Origin: JABMPJ01 sp964345005
GTDB lineage: Bacteria > Verrucomicrobiota > Kiritimatiellia > UBA8416 > JABMPJ01
Reading direction: 5' to 3'
Assembly (NCBI GenBank): GCA_964345005.1
Contig: CAYFPQ010000009.1
Span: 1 to 64,000 of the forward strand
DNA: 64,000 nt
This document shows positions 55,581 to 64,000 of this stretch, piece after piece. The notes under the pieces are model-generated. The model had not been told where the DNA came from. It was given only the letters and a program-made list of their open reading frames with translations, and made no database searches. Position 1 is the stretch's first letter, and every line of letters starts with the position of its first letter. The translations under genes and the position numbers were made by a program.

Positions 55581-56531
55581 GTGAGCAACTCACAACATGA
55601 TTTTCAGGGAGGGTACCGGTACCTGTTCGGGCCGGTACCCTCCCGTCGTTTAGGGCGCTCGTTGGGGGTCGACGTGGTGCCCGTCAAGACCTGCACTTTC
55701 AACTGTCCTTTCTGTGAGGTCGGTCTCACCACGGCCCATACCATCGAGCGGCGAGAGTACGTGCCCGTTGAGGACGTGTTGGCCGAGTTCGATGGCTGGC
55801 TGGCATCGGACGGCACGGCGGATATCATCACCGTGGCTGGATCGGGCGAGCCCACGCTTCACTCCCGGTTCGGCGATATCCTGGCAGGTATCGCGGAACG
55901 CTGCGATATCCCCACGGCACTGCTGACGAACAGTTCGCTGATGCATCTACCCGAAGTGCGTGAAGGGGCGGGGCATGCCTCGATCGTAAAGGTCTCGCTC
56001 AGTGCATGGGACCAGGCTTCGTTCGAGCGAGTCAATCACGCCCACGCATCGCTCTCCTTTGAATCGATGGTCGAGGGATTGCGTGCGCTTCGCGGCGTGT
56101 ACAGCGCGCGGATCTGGATGGAGGTATTCCTGATGGCGGGGGTGAACGACGATCCTGCCGGTGTGGCGAGAATAGCGGAGTTGGCAAAAGGGATCCGTCC
56201 TGACCGTATCCAGCTCAACACAGTGGTACGTCCCCCTGCCGATGGCCAGGCGGGAGCTGTTTCTTCGGATGCATTGCAGGAGTTGGCCGGGCTGTTTGAA
56301 CCCGAGGCGGAGCTAATCGCCGGGTTTCAGGGCGAGCCATGTTGTGGGAGCGCGGCGACCGATTCGGAGGTCGTGAACATGCTGGCTCGTCGCCCCTGCA
56401 CCGCCGCCGACATCGCGGCATCGTTCAGTATGAGCGATGGTGAGACGGAGGCGCTTATCGATCGGTTGGAGGGCGAAGGCCGTATCGTTGCCGAGACCCG
56501 CGAAAACGGGGTCTATTATCTCGCCAAATAG
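55581..56531 (+). CDS. Radical SAM protein (COG0731-like) with C-terminal winged helix
   Basis: A 316-residue radical SAM protein. The conserved opening YLFGPVPSRRLGRSLGVDVVPVKTCTFNCPFCEVG carries the cluster cysteines Cys38, Cys42 and Cys45. ITVAGSGEPTLHS and VKVSLSAWD are standard for the COG0731 group. The last 60 residues resemble a winged helix (DSEVVNMLARRPCTAADIAASFSM...LIDRLEGEGRIVAE). The reaction is unknown; related proteins are annotated only as Fe-S oxidoreductases. The GTG start at 55581 has no good ribosome-binding site and a GGGAGGG lies further in, so the true start may be a few codons later. It follows the ferredoxin gene by 21 bases. Confidence 0.85.
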   Translation: MSNSQHDFQGGYRYLFGPVPSRRLGRSLGVDVVPVKTCTFNCPFCEVGLTTAHTIERREYVPVEDVLAEFDGWLASDGTADIITVAGSGEPTLHSRFGDILAGIAERCDIPTALLTNSSLMHLPEVREGAGHASIVKVSLSAWDQASFERVNHAHASLSFESMVEGLRALRGVYSARIWMEVFLMAGVNDDPAGVARIAELAKGIRPDRIQLNTVVRPPADGQAGAVSSDALQELAGLFEPEAELIAGFQGEPCCGSAATDSEVVNMLARRPCTAADIAASFSMSDGETEALIDRLEGEGRIVAETRENGVYYLAK

Positions 56532-56577
56532 CGCGGTCTGCCCTAGCATACCACGACATTTTCTCAACGGAGGAACT

Positions 56578-59500
56578 ATGCTGTCTGTTCTCCAGAAAGT
56601 CTTCGGAACCAAGCACCAGCGCGATATCAAGCTAATGATGCCGCTCGTGGAGCGCATCAACGCCCACGAGAACGAGTACCAGTCCCTCTCGGAGGATAGC
56701 CTGAAGGGCAAGACCGCCGAGTTCCGGTCGCGCCTCGAACAGGGCGAGACGCTGGACGATGTCATGTGCGAAGCCTTTGCGGTGGTGAAGAATGCCTGCC
56801 GCCGCTTGGTCGGGACCACGGAGATGGTCTGCGGCCATGAGCTGAAGTGGGACATGGTGCCGTTCGATGTCCAGCTTGTCGGTGCCATCGTACTGCACAA
56901 TTCGAAGATCGCCGAGATGGCCACCGGTGAAGGTAAGACGCTGGTGGCGACGATGCCGGTTTACCTCAATGCGCTTGCCGGCAAAGGCGTGCACGTGGTG
57001 ACGGTGAACGACTACCTTGCCCGCCGTGACTCGCAGTGGATGGGGCTGGTCTTCGAGTACCTCGGTCTGACCGTGGGTTGCATCCAGAACCAGATGACAC
57101 CCGACGAGCGGCGCATCCAATACGGCTGCGACATCACGTACGGAACGAACAGCGAGTTCGGATTCGACTATCTTCGCGACAACGGAATGGCCTTCGACGT
57201 CGAGCACCAGGTGCAGCGCGGACATTTCTACGCGATCATTGACGAGGTAGACAGCATCCTGATCGACGAGGCCCGCACCCCGCTGATCATTTCCGGTCCG
57301 GCACCACACTCGTCCAACCAGTATTTCGAGCTGAAACCCCGCGTCGAACAGCTCGTGCGCAAGCAGCGAGCGCTCTGCAACCAGATGATTACGGACATTA
57401 AGAAGCATCTCAACCGCGAAGAGAACGAGGACGCGCAACTCAAGCTTTACCAGCTTTACCACGGCATGCCGAAGCATAAGCAACTCATGCACATGCTTGA
57501 GGAGCCCGCCGTCCGGCGCCTTCACGAGCAGGTCGAGAACATGATGCTGACGGACATGCGTAAGGAAATGGCCCGCGAATTGCGCGAAGAACTCTTCTTT
57601 ACGATCGACGAGCGCGGACACGACGCCAGCCTCACCGAGAAGGGGTGCGAGGCCCTCAATCCGACCGATCCGGAAGCCTATGTGCTTCCCGATATCATTT
57701 CCGCCATGTCCGAACTGGATGGTAAGGGCGACGAGGTGTCGGAGCAGGACAAGACGCGCATGCGGCAGGAGATTCAACAGACCTACTCCGACCGCAGCGA
57801 GAAGATCCACAACGTAGACCAGCTTATCCGCGCCTACTGCCTTTACGAGCGCGATGTGGAGTACGTTGTGCAGGAGAATCGCGTCCTGATCGTTGACGAA
57901 TTCACTGGCCGTATCCTTCCCGGTCGCCGCTGGAGCGATGGTCTGCACCAGGCTGTCGAGGCCAAGGAAGGGGTCAAGATCGAGCGTGAGACGCAGACCT
58001 TGGCCACGATCACGATTCAGAACTACTTCCGTATGTACGACAAACTGGCCGGCATGACCGGTACTGCCGAGACCGAAGCCAACGAGTTCCGGGACATCTA
58101 CGCGCTCGACGTCGTAGTGATCCCGACCAACCGGCCGGTGCGCCGCGTGGATTCGAACGACCGTGTCTACAAGTCGCAGCGTGAGAAGTTTGCGGCCGTG
58201 ATCGAGGAGATTCGTCACTACAACAACCTCGGTCTTCCGGTGCTGGTGGGCACGGTCACGGTCGATACGTCTGAAGTGCTGAGCCGGATGCTCAAGCGGG
58301 CGGGAATCGTCCACAACGTCCTCAATGCCAAGAACCATGAGGCCGAGGCGGAGATCGTGACACGGGCCGGGCAGCCGGGTGCGGTAACGATCGCTACGAA
58401 CATGGCTGGCCGTGGGACGGATATCAAGCTGGGGCAGGGCGTCGTTCGAATCGAGCGTGATGTCGTTGTCTCACAGGTTGCGTTGGACGACCGCATGGAG
58501 GGCGGCAAGACGTTGCGCGCGGTGTTGGAGGAGAATCCCTGCGGTCTGCACGTGATTGCGTCTGAGCGGCATGAGTCGCGCCGGATCGACCGCCAGCTCC
58601 GTGGACGTTGCGCGCGGCAGGGCGATCCGGGCTGGTCGCGGTTCTATGTGTCGCTTGAGGATGACCTGATGCGCCTGTTCGGGTCCGATCGAATCGCCGG
58701 CATCATGGAACGGCTTGGGCTGGAGGAAGGACAGGAGCTGGAGCACAAGTGGCTCAACCGCTCGATCGAGACCGCCCAGCGCCGCGTCGAGCAGCACAAC
58801 TACTCGATTCGTAAGCGCACGCTGGAATACGACGACGTGATGAACCGCCAGCGCGAAGTCATCTACGGTTTCCGCGGTGATGTCGTCCGTAGCGAGAGCA
58901 TCCGCGAACATGTCTTCGACATTCTGCACGATGTTATCCTCGAGCAGGCCGAAGGGCTGCCGGCGGAGCCGGACGAGGAGTCGCTGCGAGACTTCATGGA
59001 GTGGGTCCAGCTCACGTTTCCCATCGCGTTTCGCGCGAGCGACCTGGCTGGCCAGTCGGACCCGGAAGAGGTCGCGAAGATTGTGTTCGGGCGAGTGCAA
59101 CGGGCCTACGAGTTGAAGTGTCAGATGGAAGATTCGGGCGCTGTCGAGGTGATGGAGCGTCAGATTGTTCTTCAAAGCATCGATACGCAGTGGCAGGACT
59201 ACCTTCGCTCGATGGATGCACTGCGCCAGGGCGTGGGTCTACGCGCTTACGGTCAGCGTGATCCGCTGGTTGAGTACAAGCGCGAAGCCTTCGAGATGTT
59301 CGGCCAGCTCATGACCAGCATCAAGCAGGATGTCGCTTCGGCGGTGTTCCGCACGACGACGAACGTCGAGTCGTTCGAATCGTTCATCTCTTCGCTGCCG
59401 CAGACGCTGGTGCACGATGAGGTCTCGCTGCTTGGCGCCGGAGGTGCCGCACCGCCTGCCGCCGCACCGCAACCAGCCGGAAGACCCCCGCAGGGCGCAC

Positions 59501-59646
59501 CGTCTCCCCAGATGGCTCCCGGGCTGCCGCCGGCAGGAATGCCGGGCGCGGGCAGCACGGTTCACCGGGATGCCGAGAAGGTTGGCCGCAACGATCCCTG
59601 TCCTTGTGGGAGCGGCAAGAAGTACAAGAAGTGCTGTGCCGCTTGA
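56578..59646 (+). CDS. secA: Preprotein translocase ATPase SecA
   Basis: A 1022-residue motor ATPase that drives Sec-dependent export. The DEAD-like nucleotide site is intact: EMATGEGKTLVA (Walker A), IIDEVDSILIDEARTPLIISGP (Walker B), with the preprotein cross-linking domain, LVGTVTVDTSEVLSRML, TNMAGRGTDIKLG and SERHESRRIDRQLRGRCARQGDPG. The C-terminus has a proline-rich linker and the SEC-C zinc motif NDPCPCGSGKKYKKCC, which binds SecB or ribosomes. It is longer than E. coli SecA by about 120 residues, with insertions around 230-400, as is usual in PVC and Bacteroidota. Start ATG at 56578 follows CGGAGGA; the frame open to 56437 is not needed. Confidence 0.97.
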   Translation: MLSVLQKVFGTKHQRDIKLMMPLVERINAHENEYQSLSEDSLKGKTAEFRSRLEQGETLDDVMCEAFAVVKNACRRLVGTTEMVCGHELKWDMVPFDVQLVGAIVLHNSKIAEMATGEGKTLVATMPVYLNALAGKGVHVVTVNDYLARRDSQWMGLVFEYLGLTVGCIQNQMTPDERRIQYGCDITYGTNSEFGFDYLRDNGMAFDVEHQVQRGHFYAIIDEVDSILIDEARTPLIISGPAPHSSNQYFELKPRVEQLVRKQRALCNQMITDIKKHLNREENEDAQLKLYQLYHGMPKHKQLMHMLEEPAVRRLHEQVENMMLTDMRKEMARELREELFFTIDERGHDASLTEKGCEALNPTDPEAYVLPDIISAMSELDGKGDEVSEQDKTRMRQEIQQTYSDRSEKIHNVDQLIRAYCLYERDVEYVVQENRVLIVDEFTGRILPGRRWSDGLHQAVEAKEGVKIERETQTLATITIQNYFRMYDKLAGMTGTAETEANEFRDIYALDVVVIPTNRPVRRVDSNDRVYKSQREKFAAVIEEIRHYNNLGLPVLVGTVTVDTSEVLSRMLKRAGIVHNVLNAKNHEAEAEIVTRAGQPGAVTIATNMAGRGTDIKLGQGVVRIERDVVVSQVALDDRMEGGKTLRAVLEENPCGLHVIASERHESRRIDRQLRGRCARQGDPGWSRFYVSLEDDLMRLFGSDRIAGIMERLGLEEGQELEHKWLNRSIETAQRRVEQHNYSIRKRTLEYDDVMNRQREVIYGFRGDVVRSESIREHVFDILHDVILEQAEGLPAEPDEESLRDFMEWVQLTFPIAFRASDLAGQSDPEEVAKIVFGRVQRAYELKCQMEDSGAVEVMERQIVLQSIDTQWQDYLRSMDALRQGVGLRAYGQRDPLVEYKREAFEMFGQLMTSIKQDVASAVFRTTTNVESFESFISSLPQTLVHDEVSLLGAGGAAPPAAAPQPAGRPPQGAPSPQMAPGLPPAGMPGAGSTVHRDAEKVGRNDPCPCGSGKKYKKCCAA

Positions 59647-60013
59647 CGCGCCAATGACGAAGTACCTAAGTACCCAAGCCCGAATGAAGCACGAAGACCG
59701 AAACCCGAATGCTCGAGTTCATCGTGGGGGAACTTCTGGCATGTGGATCTTGAATCTCTCGCAGGGCACGAGGGCGCCTCTCAGCCACTTCCAGTCTTGA
59801 CCCCCTGCTTCTGACAGCTAGAATTTGTGCTAGAAGGAGGTGAAGACGGTGGTTATTGTGGATGTTGACATGTTGTGGGTGTTCTCGGCACATTGCCGTA
59901 GCTGTTTAGCCAAGGGTGCAGGATAGGCTCGGCATGAGAGTGCATTGGGGAAATCAATCCTGCCGTGGTTTCATGGATCCACGGCAGTCTGGGAAAAGGT
60001 AAGGATCGTACTT
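59647..60013. other. Repeat-bearing spacer downstream of secA
   Basis: A 367-base stretch without an assured gene. At about 59658-59715 it contains imperfect repeats of the type AAGCCCGAATGAAGCACG / GAAACCCGAATG. Further on a near-perfect AAGGAGG ribosome-binding site (59834-59840) precedes a 25-codon ORF at 59849. No terminator with a T tail was recognised after secA. Confidence 0.5.
59849..59926 (+). CDS. Possible 25-residue small ORF with strong ribosome-binding site
   Basis: A GTG-started ORF of 25 codons (VVIVDVDMLWVFSAHCRSCLAKGAG) sits eight bases after AAGGAGG, one of the strongest Shine-Dalgarno matches in the window. It could be a leader peptide, a microprotein with a hydrophobic start and two cysteines, or the remains of a longer gene. 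There is no homology evidence. Confidence 0.3.
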   Translation: MVIVDVDMLWVFSAHCRSCLAKGAG

Positions 60014-60664
60014 ATGCAACGTGATACGGGTCAAATGCTGTCAATCATGTTCGTTATGATCGCCACTGTCGGTGGTGCGACTTTCGTCCTCAGTAAGCTG
60101 ATTGACAGAAACACTCAGCTGATAGAGCGGAATCACTCGGCCGTACAGGTGGTCGAGCAAAAGGTGATGGAGCATGCCGAGAAGATAGCGTTCATTAAGG
60201 GGCAGCTCTCAGCATTTGCTGAAGCTTCAACGGAAACCATGGATCAGTGCACAAGGGCGCTTCTGAATACCAAGACTGCACTTGATGCCCACACAGCAGC
60301 ACTGCATGCATGGAAGAAGGAACGTTCAGAACTGAATGCGTCCTATCAACAGGCCATTGCAGAACACCGCAACTACGCTGAACGCGTCGAGTTGGCTACA
60401 CTCAAGATGCAGCAGGCTACGAATGAACACCTCGAGTTAGCTCAGAAGGAGAGGCGTAGGATTGTCGATATTGAGAGGTCGGTACAGTCTCTTGGGGATC
60501 TGACTGCTGCTGACAAGCGTGCCCTCGCAAATGAGATCCGCGAGCAGAAACAGCGGTTTGACGCACTGGTGGATCTTCTCAACTCGTTGCCTGCTTCCAA
60601 GACTGGGACGCAGTGGAAGAGGAATCTCCAAAAGTTCTATCCTTCGCCCCAACGGCGCGGATAG
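60014..60664 (+). CDS. Membrane-anchored coiled-coil protein of unknown function
   Basis: A 216-residue protein with one N-terminal transmembrane helix (MLSIMFVMIATVGGATFVLSKLI) and a long alpha-helical region with heptad character from about residue 35 to 195 (ERNHSAVQVVEQKVMEHAEKIAFIKGQL ... QQATNEHLELAQKERRRIVDIERSV). The topology is like RmuC- or phage-tail-chaperone-like coiled coils, but no family is recognised. The start ATG at 60014 gives a proper membrane segment; an upstream TTG at 59945 would add 23 residues of no clear character. Base composition is lower in GC than its neighbours, and it sits between repeat-rich regions, so recent acquisition is possible. Confidence 0.6.
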   Translation: MQRDTGQMLSIMFVMIATVGGATFVLSKLIDRNTQLIERNHSAVQVVEQKVMEHAEKIAFIKGQLSAFAEASTETMDQCTRALLNTKTALDAHTAALHAWKKERSELNASYQQAIAEHRNYAERVELATLKMQQATNEHLELAQKERRRIVDIERSVQSLGDLTAADKRALANEIREQKQRFDALVDLLNSLPASKTGTQWKRNLQKFYPSPQRRG

Positions 60665-60756
60665 GTGTCTGCGCCCATCGTACGTTTGAGAGCACCAGGG
60701 CAATGGCGATTTCGCGCGTGCGGGTAGCTCGGTCGTCGTGATACGCTGCTCGTGGA

Positions 60757-63700
60757 ATGAAACTGCGGTACAGATGGGGATGGTGCTGCCTGATCGGTGG
60801 GAGCCTGCTGTTCGTGCTTCTGCTGTTCTCTGTCGAGAAAGGTGCGGATAGGACGGTCGGGACAGCGGCAGATTTAGTGTCTGAGAACCAGAAGAGAGGC
60901 GCGTCGCCCGTTGCCGCTCCACAGCCCCGCTCTCCGTCGACAGCGCACAACCCAGTCGCCGCAGCCTACGTTCTCAACCGGCGGCCATCTGTCGTGACTT
61001 CCCTGTGTTCCTCTGTTAACTGCTTTCTTCCCACCACCCCTGATCTTCACCTGACCCGCGACTCTGACATGGGCACACCGCGCTTTGCGCGACGGCGGAG
61101 CGCCTGTCTGAGCGAACCCGCACCCGATGCAGCACCGGTCGACATTGCTGCTGCCTTCATCGAAGCCAACGCCAAGACTTTCACGCTCGCGCCAAGCGAT
61201 ATCCAACCGCCCAATGCACGCATTACGCGGGACGTGACCACCAGGCACAACGGAATGCGGTCGCTTACCTGGCAGCAGGAGCATGAAGGGCTGGACATCT
61301 ACGGTGCGACCTTTGCCCTGAATCTGGATAGGGAGAACCGGATCATCAATGTGCAGAGCCGGGCCTTGCATATTCCGTGTGTGCGATTTCACGACGTGGT
61401 GAAAGTGACGGTGGATGAGGCGCTCAAGAGAGAGAACCGCGGATGGGCACGAATGGACGCGAATGGGACGGAGAAACAGGTTTGGTTTCCGTTGGACCAG
61501 GTTGGTGTGGTGAAGTGCTGGGATGTTCTGGCGGAGAAGAACGAAACCACGGATGGGCACGGATGGGCACGGATAAGGGAGGTGCATCGTCTGCTGATAA
61601 GAGCCGACACAGGTGAAGTGGTTGAAGACATCACCCTGACTTGGACTCTCGAAGACGTAACCTACAACGTCTACACCAACGACAGTCCGCTTCCCGTGAC
61701 GCCCGGACCCGACGCGCCGACCAACTACATACCTGTGGAAGTGCTCCGTACCAACATCACGCTCTCCGCGTGGAGTACGAACGCCTCTCCCGAGGGATGG
61801 ATACCCGATGGCAACAACACCCTTGCCGGCAACAACGTCCATGTCTATGCCGATTGGGACGACAACGACGCGCCCGACGGTCCCGCCGTTACAGGCACAA
61901 CCTATCGCGTTTTCGATCTCCCCTACGATCACGCAGGCAATCCTGCCGATTACGTCGATTTCTCCCAGGTACAGGCATTCTACATGGCCAACCTCTTTCA
62001 TGACCGTATGTACGAGTTTGGTTTCGACGAGGCAGCCGGGAACTTTCAGAACGACAACTTCGGACGCGGCGGAACGGGTGGCGATGCACTAAGGATTGAA
62101 GTTCAGAACGACGAGAACACGGGTGGCCTTCACGGGATCTACGCCTTCTATCAGGGGTGGGGCGACGGCACCTATGGAAAGGTGTCGGTATCCACCTCTT
62201 CCAGTCCCACACGCCGGGACGGCGCAATGGATGCCGAGCTCCTTCTGCACGAGATCACGCACGGACTGACCACGCGTCTGATCGGCAATGGTTTCGGACT
62301 GACCACTACTCAGGCCCGTGGCCTGGCCGAAGGGTGGAGCGACTTCCTCCCCCTGGCCCTGCTCAGTGAGACGGGTGACAGCACAGATGGCTGCTACCCA
62401 TTCGCAAGCTATCTCCAGGCCGCGAACAAGTACGGCGCCGATCGTTACTATGGCATCCGGCGCTTTCCCTACAGCACCGATACAAACAAAGCCCCGCAGA
62501 CGCTGGAGGACATCGATCCCAATCAGATCCATTTCAACCCGTCTATTCCGCGAAATCCCGACTTCGGCAGCGAAGATGCCGACCAGATCCATAACATCGG
62601 CGAGATCTGGTGCCTCATGCTCTGGCAATGCCGCAACAACCTCATGGAACGCTACGGACTCATAGGCAACGAGATAATCATGCAACTCGTGGTCGATGGG
62701 CTCAAACTTACCCCCGAAAACCCCAGCTTCGAGGAGGCACGCGATGCGGTTCTACAGGCGGATCTGGTCAACAACGGCGGTGTCAACCAGATAGCGCTGT
62801 GGAGAGGTTTCGCGAAGCGCGGGCTGGGCTATGGCGCGGTGGTGCCCGGGTCGGCGGGTACGGCCGGGATCGTGGAAAGCTATGCGTTGCCGTTCGGTCT
62901 GGAGCCCACGCTGACGGAGAAGACTGGCGATGGTGACGGCTATGTGGAACCGGGGGAGAGCGGGGAACTGGTGGTGGCTTTGACGAGTCACGAGATGGGG
63001 CTGAGCAATGCTGTGGGAGTGCTCTCAACAGCCAACAGCCAACAAGGAACAACCAACACCCAGGTGACGGGCAGCAATACGCTGTTTGGGATTATCGGGA
63101 TTGGAGGGGTGAGTACATCCGTGCCTCCGTTCGAGGTGGCGGTGTCGAACAGCTTTCCGGGTAACAGCAATGCTTGGTTCGTGCTGAGTGTTGAGAGCGA
63201 TCAGGGGGTATTCGAAGAGACCTTCTCTTTGAGGATAGGAAATCCGTATGACTACCCGCCGGAGATCTCTGGTGTGTCGATCGAGCCGGGGGTAACGAAT
63301 GCGGTGGTGTCGTGGGATACCGGGATCGAGAGCATGGGTGAAGTCAGGTACAGGCTAACCACGGAAGGCACGGAAAGCACGGAAGTAGGTATGGGGATGG
63401 GGTCGGAGCACTCTGTGGTGCTGGACGGATTGCTGTCGGGCTCGAATTACCTGTGTCGGGTTGTAGCAGTGGGGACGAATGGGCTGACGAATGTGACCGA
63501 AGAGATGAGCTTCCGTACCCACTCTTATGTCCATGTCTATGCCGACAGCACGGCCACACAGGAGCTGGGGACGCTTGACGCGCCGTTCAAGACCCTACAG
63601 ACGGCGGCGAACGCAGCGAAAGTGACGGGGGATGAGATTCGCGTGGCGATGGGGACGTACACGGGCGACCAGGTTGAGGCGGTGTTGGATCTGGATGGGT

Positions 63701-64000
63701 CGGGTTGGGATATCGTGATCGAAGGTGGCTACAGCCCGCACTTCACCGAACGGGACATCGACTGCTACGAGACGGTCATAGACGGACAACGAACGCGGCG
63801 CGGCATCCGACTGGATAACGGCGCAAGACTGAGCGTGGATGGTCTGACGATCACGCGCGGTCAAGGCGAGTGGGGTGGCGGCGTGCATGTGCGGCAGTCG
63901 GAGTTTGAGGCGGACAGGTGTTGGATTGTGGACAATGCTTCGACGAATGGAGTCAATGATGTGGGCGGAGGGGTCTACTGCTCGCTAGGTTCTGATGTCC
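60757..64000 (+). CDS. Secreted M36 fungalysin-type metallopeptidase, running off the window
   Basis: At least 1081 residues; the frame is open to the window end. A signal or anchor (WCCLIGGSLLFVLLLFSV) precedes a propeptide (about 130-320, DVTTRHNGMRSLTWQQEHEGLDIYGATF) and an M36 catalytic domain with zinc motif HEITH (His498 region, LLLHEITHGLTTRLIGNGFG) and the downstream ligand in AEGWSDF. After it come beta-sandwich and fibronectin-III-like regions (NAVVSWDTGIESMGEVRYRL ... NYLCRVVAVGTNG) and the start of a right-handed beta-helix (GTLDAPFKTLQTAANAA, DGLTITRGQGEWGGGVHV). Four in-frame simple-repeat insertions are visible in the gene. Likely an extracellular protease. Confidence 0.88.
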   Translation, partial: MKLRYRWGWCCLIGGSLLFVLLLFSVEKGADRTVGTAADLVSENQKRGASPVAAPQPRSPSTAHNPVAAAYVLNRRPSVVTSLCSSVNCFLPTTPDLHLTRDSDMGTPRFARRRSACLSEPAPDAAPVDIAAAFIEANAKTFTLAPSDIQPPNARITRDVTTRHNGMRSLTWQQEHEGLDIYGATFALNLDRENRIINVQSRALHIPCVRFHDVVKVTVDEALKRENRGWARMDANGTEKQVWFPLDQVGVVKCWDVLAEKNETTDGHGWARIREVHRLLIRADTGEVVEDITLTWTLEDVTYNVYTNDSPLPVTPGPDAPTNYIPVEVLRTNITLSAWSTNASPEGWIPDGNNTLAGNNVHVYADWDDNDAPDGPAVTGTTYRVFDLPYDHAGNPADYVDFSQVQAFYMANLFHDRMYEFGFDEAAGNFQNDNFGRGGTGGDALRIEVQNDENTGGLHGIYAFYQGWGDGTYGKVSVSTSSSPTRRDGAMDAELLLHEITHGLTTRLIGNGFGLTTTQARGLAEGWSDFLPLALLSETGDSTDGCYPFASYLQAANKYGADRYYGIRRFPYSTDTNKAPQTLEDIDPNQIHFNPSIPRNPDFGSEDADQIHNIGEIWCLMLWQCRNNLMERYGLIGNEIIMQLVVDGLKLTPENPSFEEARDAVLQADLVNNGGVNQIALWRGFAKRGLGYGAVVPGSAGTAGIVESYALPFGLEPTLTEKTGDGDGYVEPGESGELVVALTSHEMGLSNAVGVLSTANSQQGTTNTQVTGSNTLFGIIGIGGVSTSVPPFEVAVSNSFPGNSNAWFVLSVESDQGVFEETFSLRIGNPYDYPPEISGVSIEPGVTNAVVSWDTGIESMGEVRYRLTTEGTESTEVGMGMGSEHSVVLDGLLSGSNYLCRVVAVGTNGLTNVTEEMSFRTHSYVHVYADSTATQELGTLDAPFKTLQTAANAAKVTGDEIRVAMGTYTGDQVEAVLDLDGSGWDIVIEGGYSPHFTERDIDCYETVIDGQRTRRGIRLDNGARLSVDGLTITRGQGEWGGGVHVRQSEFEADRCWIVDNASTNGVNDVGGGVYCSLGSDV
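61434..61576. repeat. Pair of GGATGGGCACG-type repeats inside the M36 gene
   Basis: Two tracts, 61434-61472 and 61542-61576, contain tandem units such as CACGGATGGGCACGGATGGG. They translate in frame as ENRGWARMDANGTE and TTDGHGWARIRE within the propeptide. Such units occur elsewhere as intergenic repeats in genomes of this kind. Confidence 0.6.
63026..63060. repeat. AACAGCCAACAGCC repeat inside the M36 gene
   Basis: This 35-base tract closely matches the left arm of the inverted-repeat element at 35831-35854 (same spacing of AACA and CCAAC units, then AAGGAACA). It reads in frame as LSTANSQQGTTNTQ between two beta domains. Confidence 0.6.
63356..63388. repeat. AACCACGGAAGGCACGG repeat inside the M36 gene
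   Basis: A tract of CACGGAA units in tandem, translated in frame as LTTEGTESTEV inside the fibronectin-like region. It resembles the ACCACGAAGG-type tract in the spacer at about 37430. Confidence 0.5.

Noticed and set aside
56632..58338. 568-codon minus-strand frame opposite secA
   Set aside because: Antisense to secA, His/Val/Leu-rich as expected of a shadow frame.

Overview
The window is a GC-rich, gene-dense bacterial chromosome segment, probably from a draft or metagenome-derived genome: it holds four runs of N (936-945, 32727-32752, 39486-39495, 51264-51273), each inside a gene. Gene content indicates a Gram-negative, free-living heterotroph. It has KDO transferase, an O-antigen-ligase-like protein, lipoproteins, an outer-membrane barrel, SecA, monomeric NADP isocitrate dehydrogenase, an archaeal/eukaryote-type prolyl-tRNA synthetase, NfnAB, AmrS, and large secreted propeller, SUMF1, caspase and M36 proteins. 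This mixture, with the many palindromic and simple-sequence interspersed repeats, fits the PVC superphylum (Kiritimatiellota, Lentisphaerota or Verrucomicrobiota). That placement is inference; no rRNA or tRNA gene is visible to test it.

Layout. 0.1-3.9 kb: a small RyR-domain protein overlapping a 2.7-kb gene for a ribokinase-like/AAA+ ATPase/RyR fusion, then an SDR. 3.9-7.8 kb (minus): a membrane-anchored Mrr-like nuclease overlapping icd, and Tat-targeted AmrS. 7.9-12.2 kb: proS, tadA-like, and trpR next to trpB2, with palindromic repeat elements between genes. 12.2-18.9 kb: M15 peptidase, then a core series dprA-topA-xerC-waaA. 18.8-24.2 kb (minus): lipoprotein, secreted propeller/transglutaminase, and an O-antigen-ligase operon with two small paralogous membrane proteins. 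24.3-32.6 kb: a cell-surface locus with a giant propeller-SUMF1 protein ending in a poly-aspartate tail, divergent from a secreted caspase, an LPP20/DUF4384-like protein and a small barrel. 32.6-37.4 kb: queF, a 3D-domain lipoprotein and an nfeD-nfeD-floA membrane operon. 37.6-42.4 kb: a MurC-like ligase, a LacI regulator and nfnAB. 42.6-50.8 kb: a CBM9-like protein and a tight six-gene amino-sugar operon (ROK, PIG-L, DegT, Gfo/Idh, NagB, NahK-like) divergent from an AraC regulator. 50.7-59.6 kb: M16C peptidase, ispD, metallophosphoesterase, ferredoxin, radical SAM protein, secA. 59.6-64 kb: repeat-rich spacer, a coiled-coil membrane protein, and an M36 peptidase running off the end.

The loci most likely to hold undescribed biology are the RyR/ATPase cassette (101-3144), the surface caspase/SUMF1/poly-Asp locus (24258-32580) and the amino-sugar operon (43333-50756). 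Three families of inverted-repeat elements and in-frame simple-repeat insertions in the M36 gene show active repeat spread.
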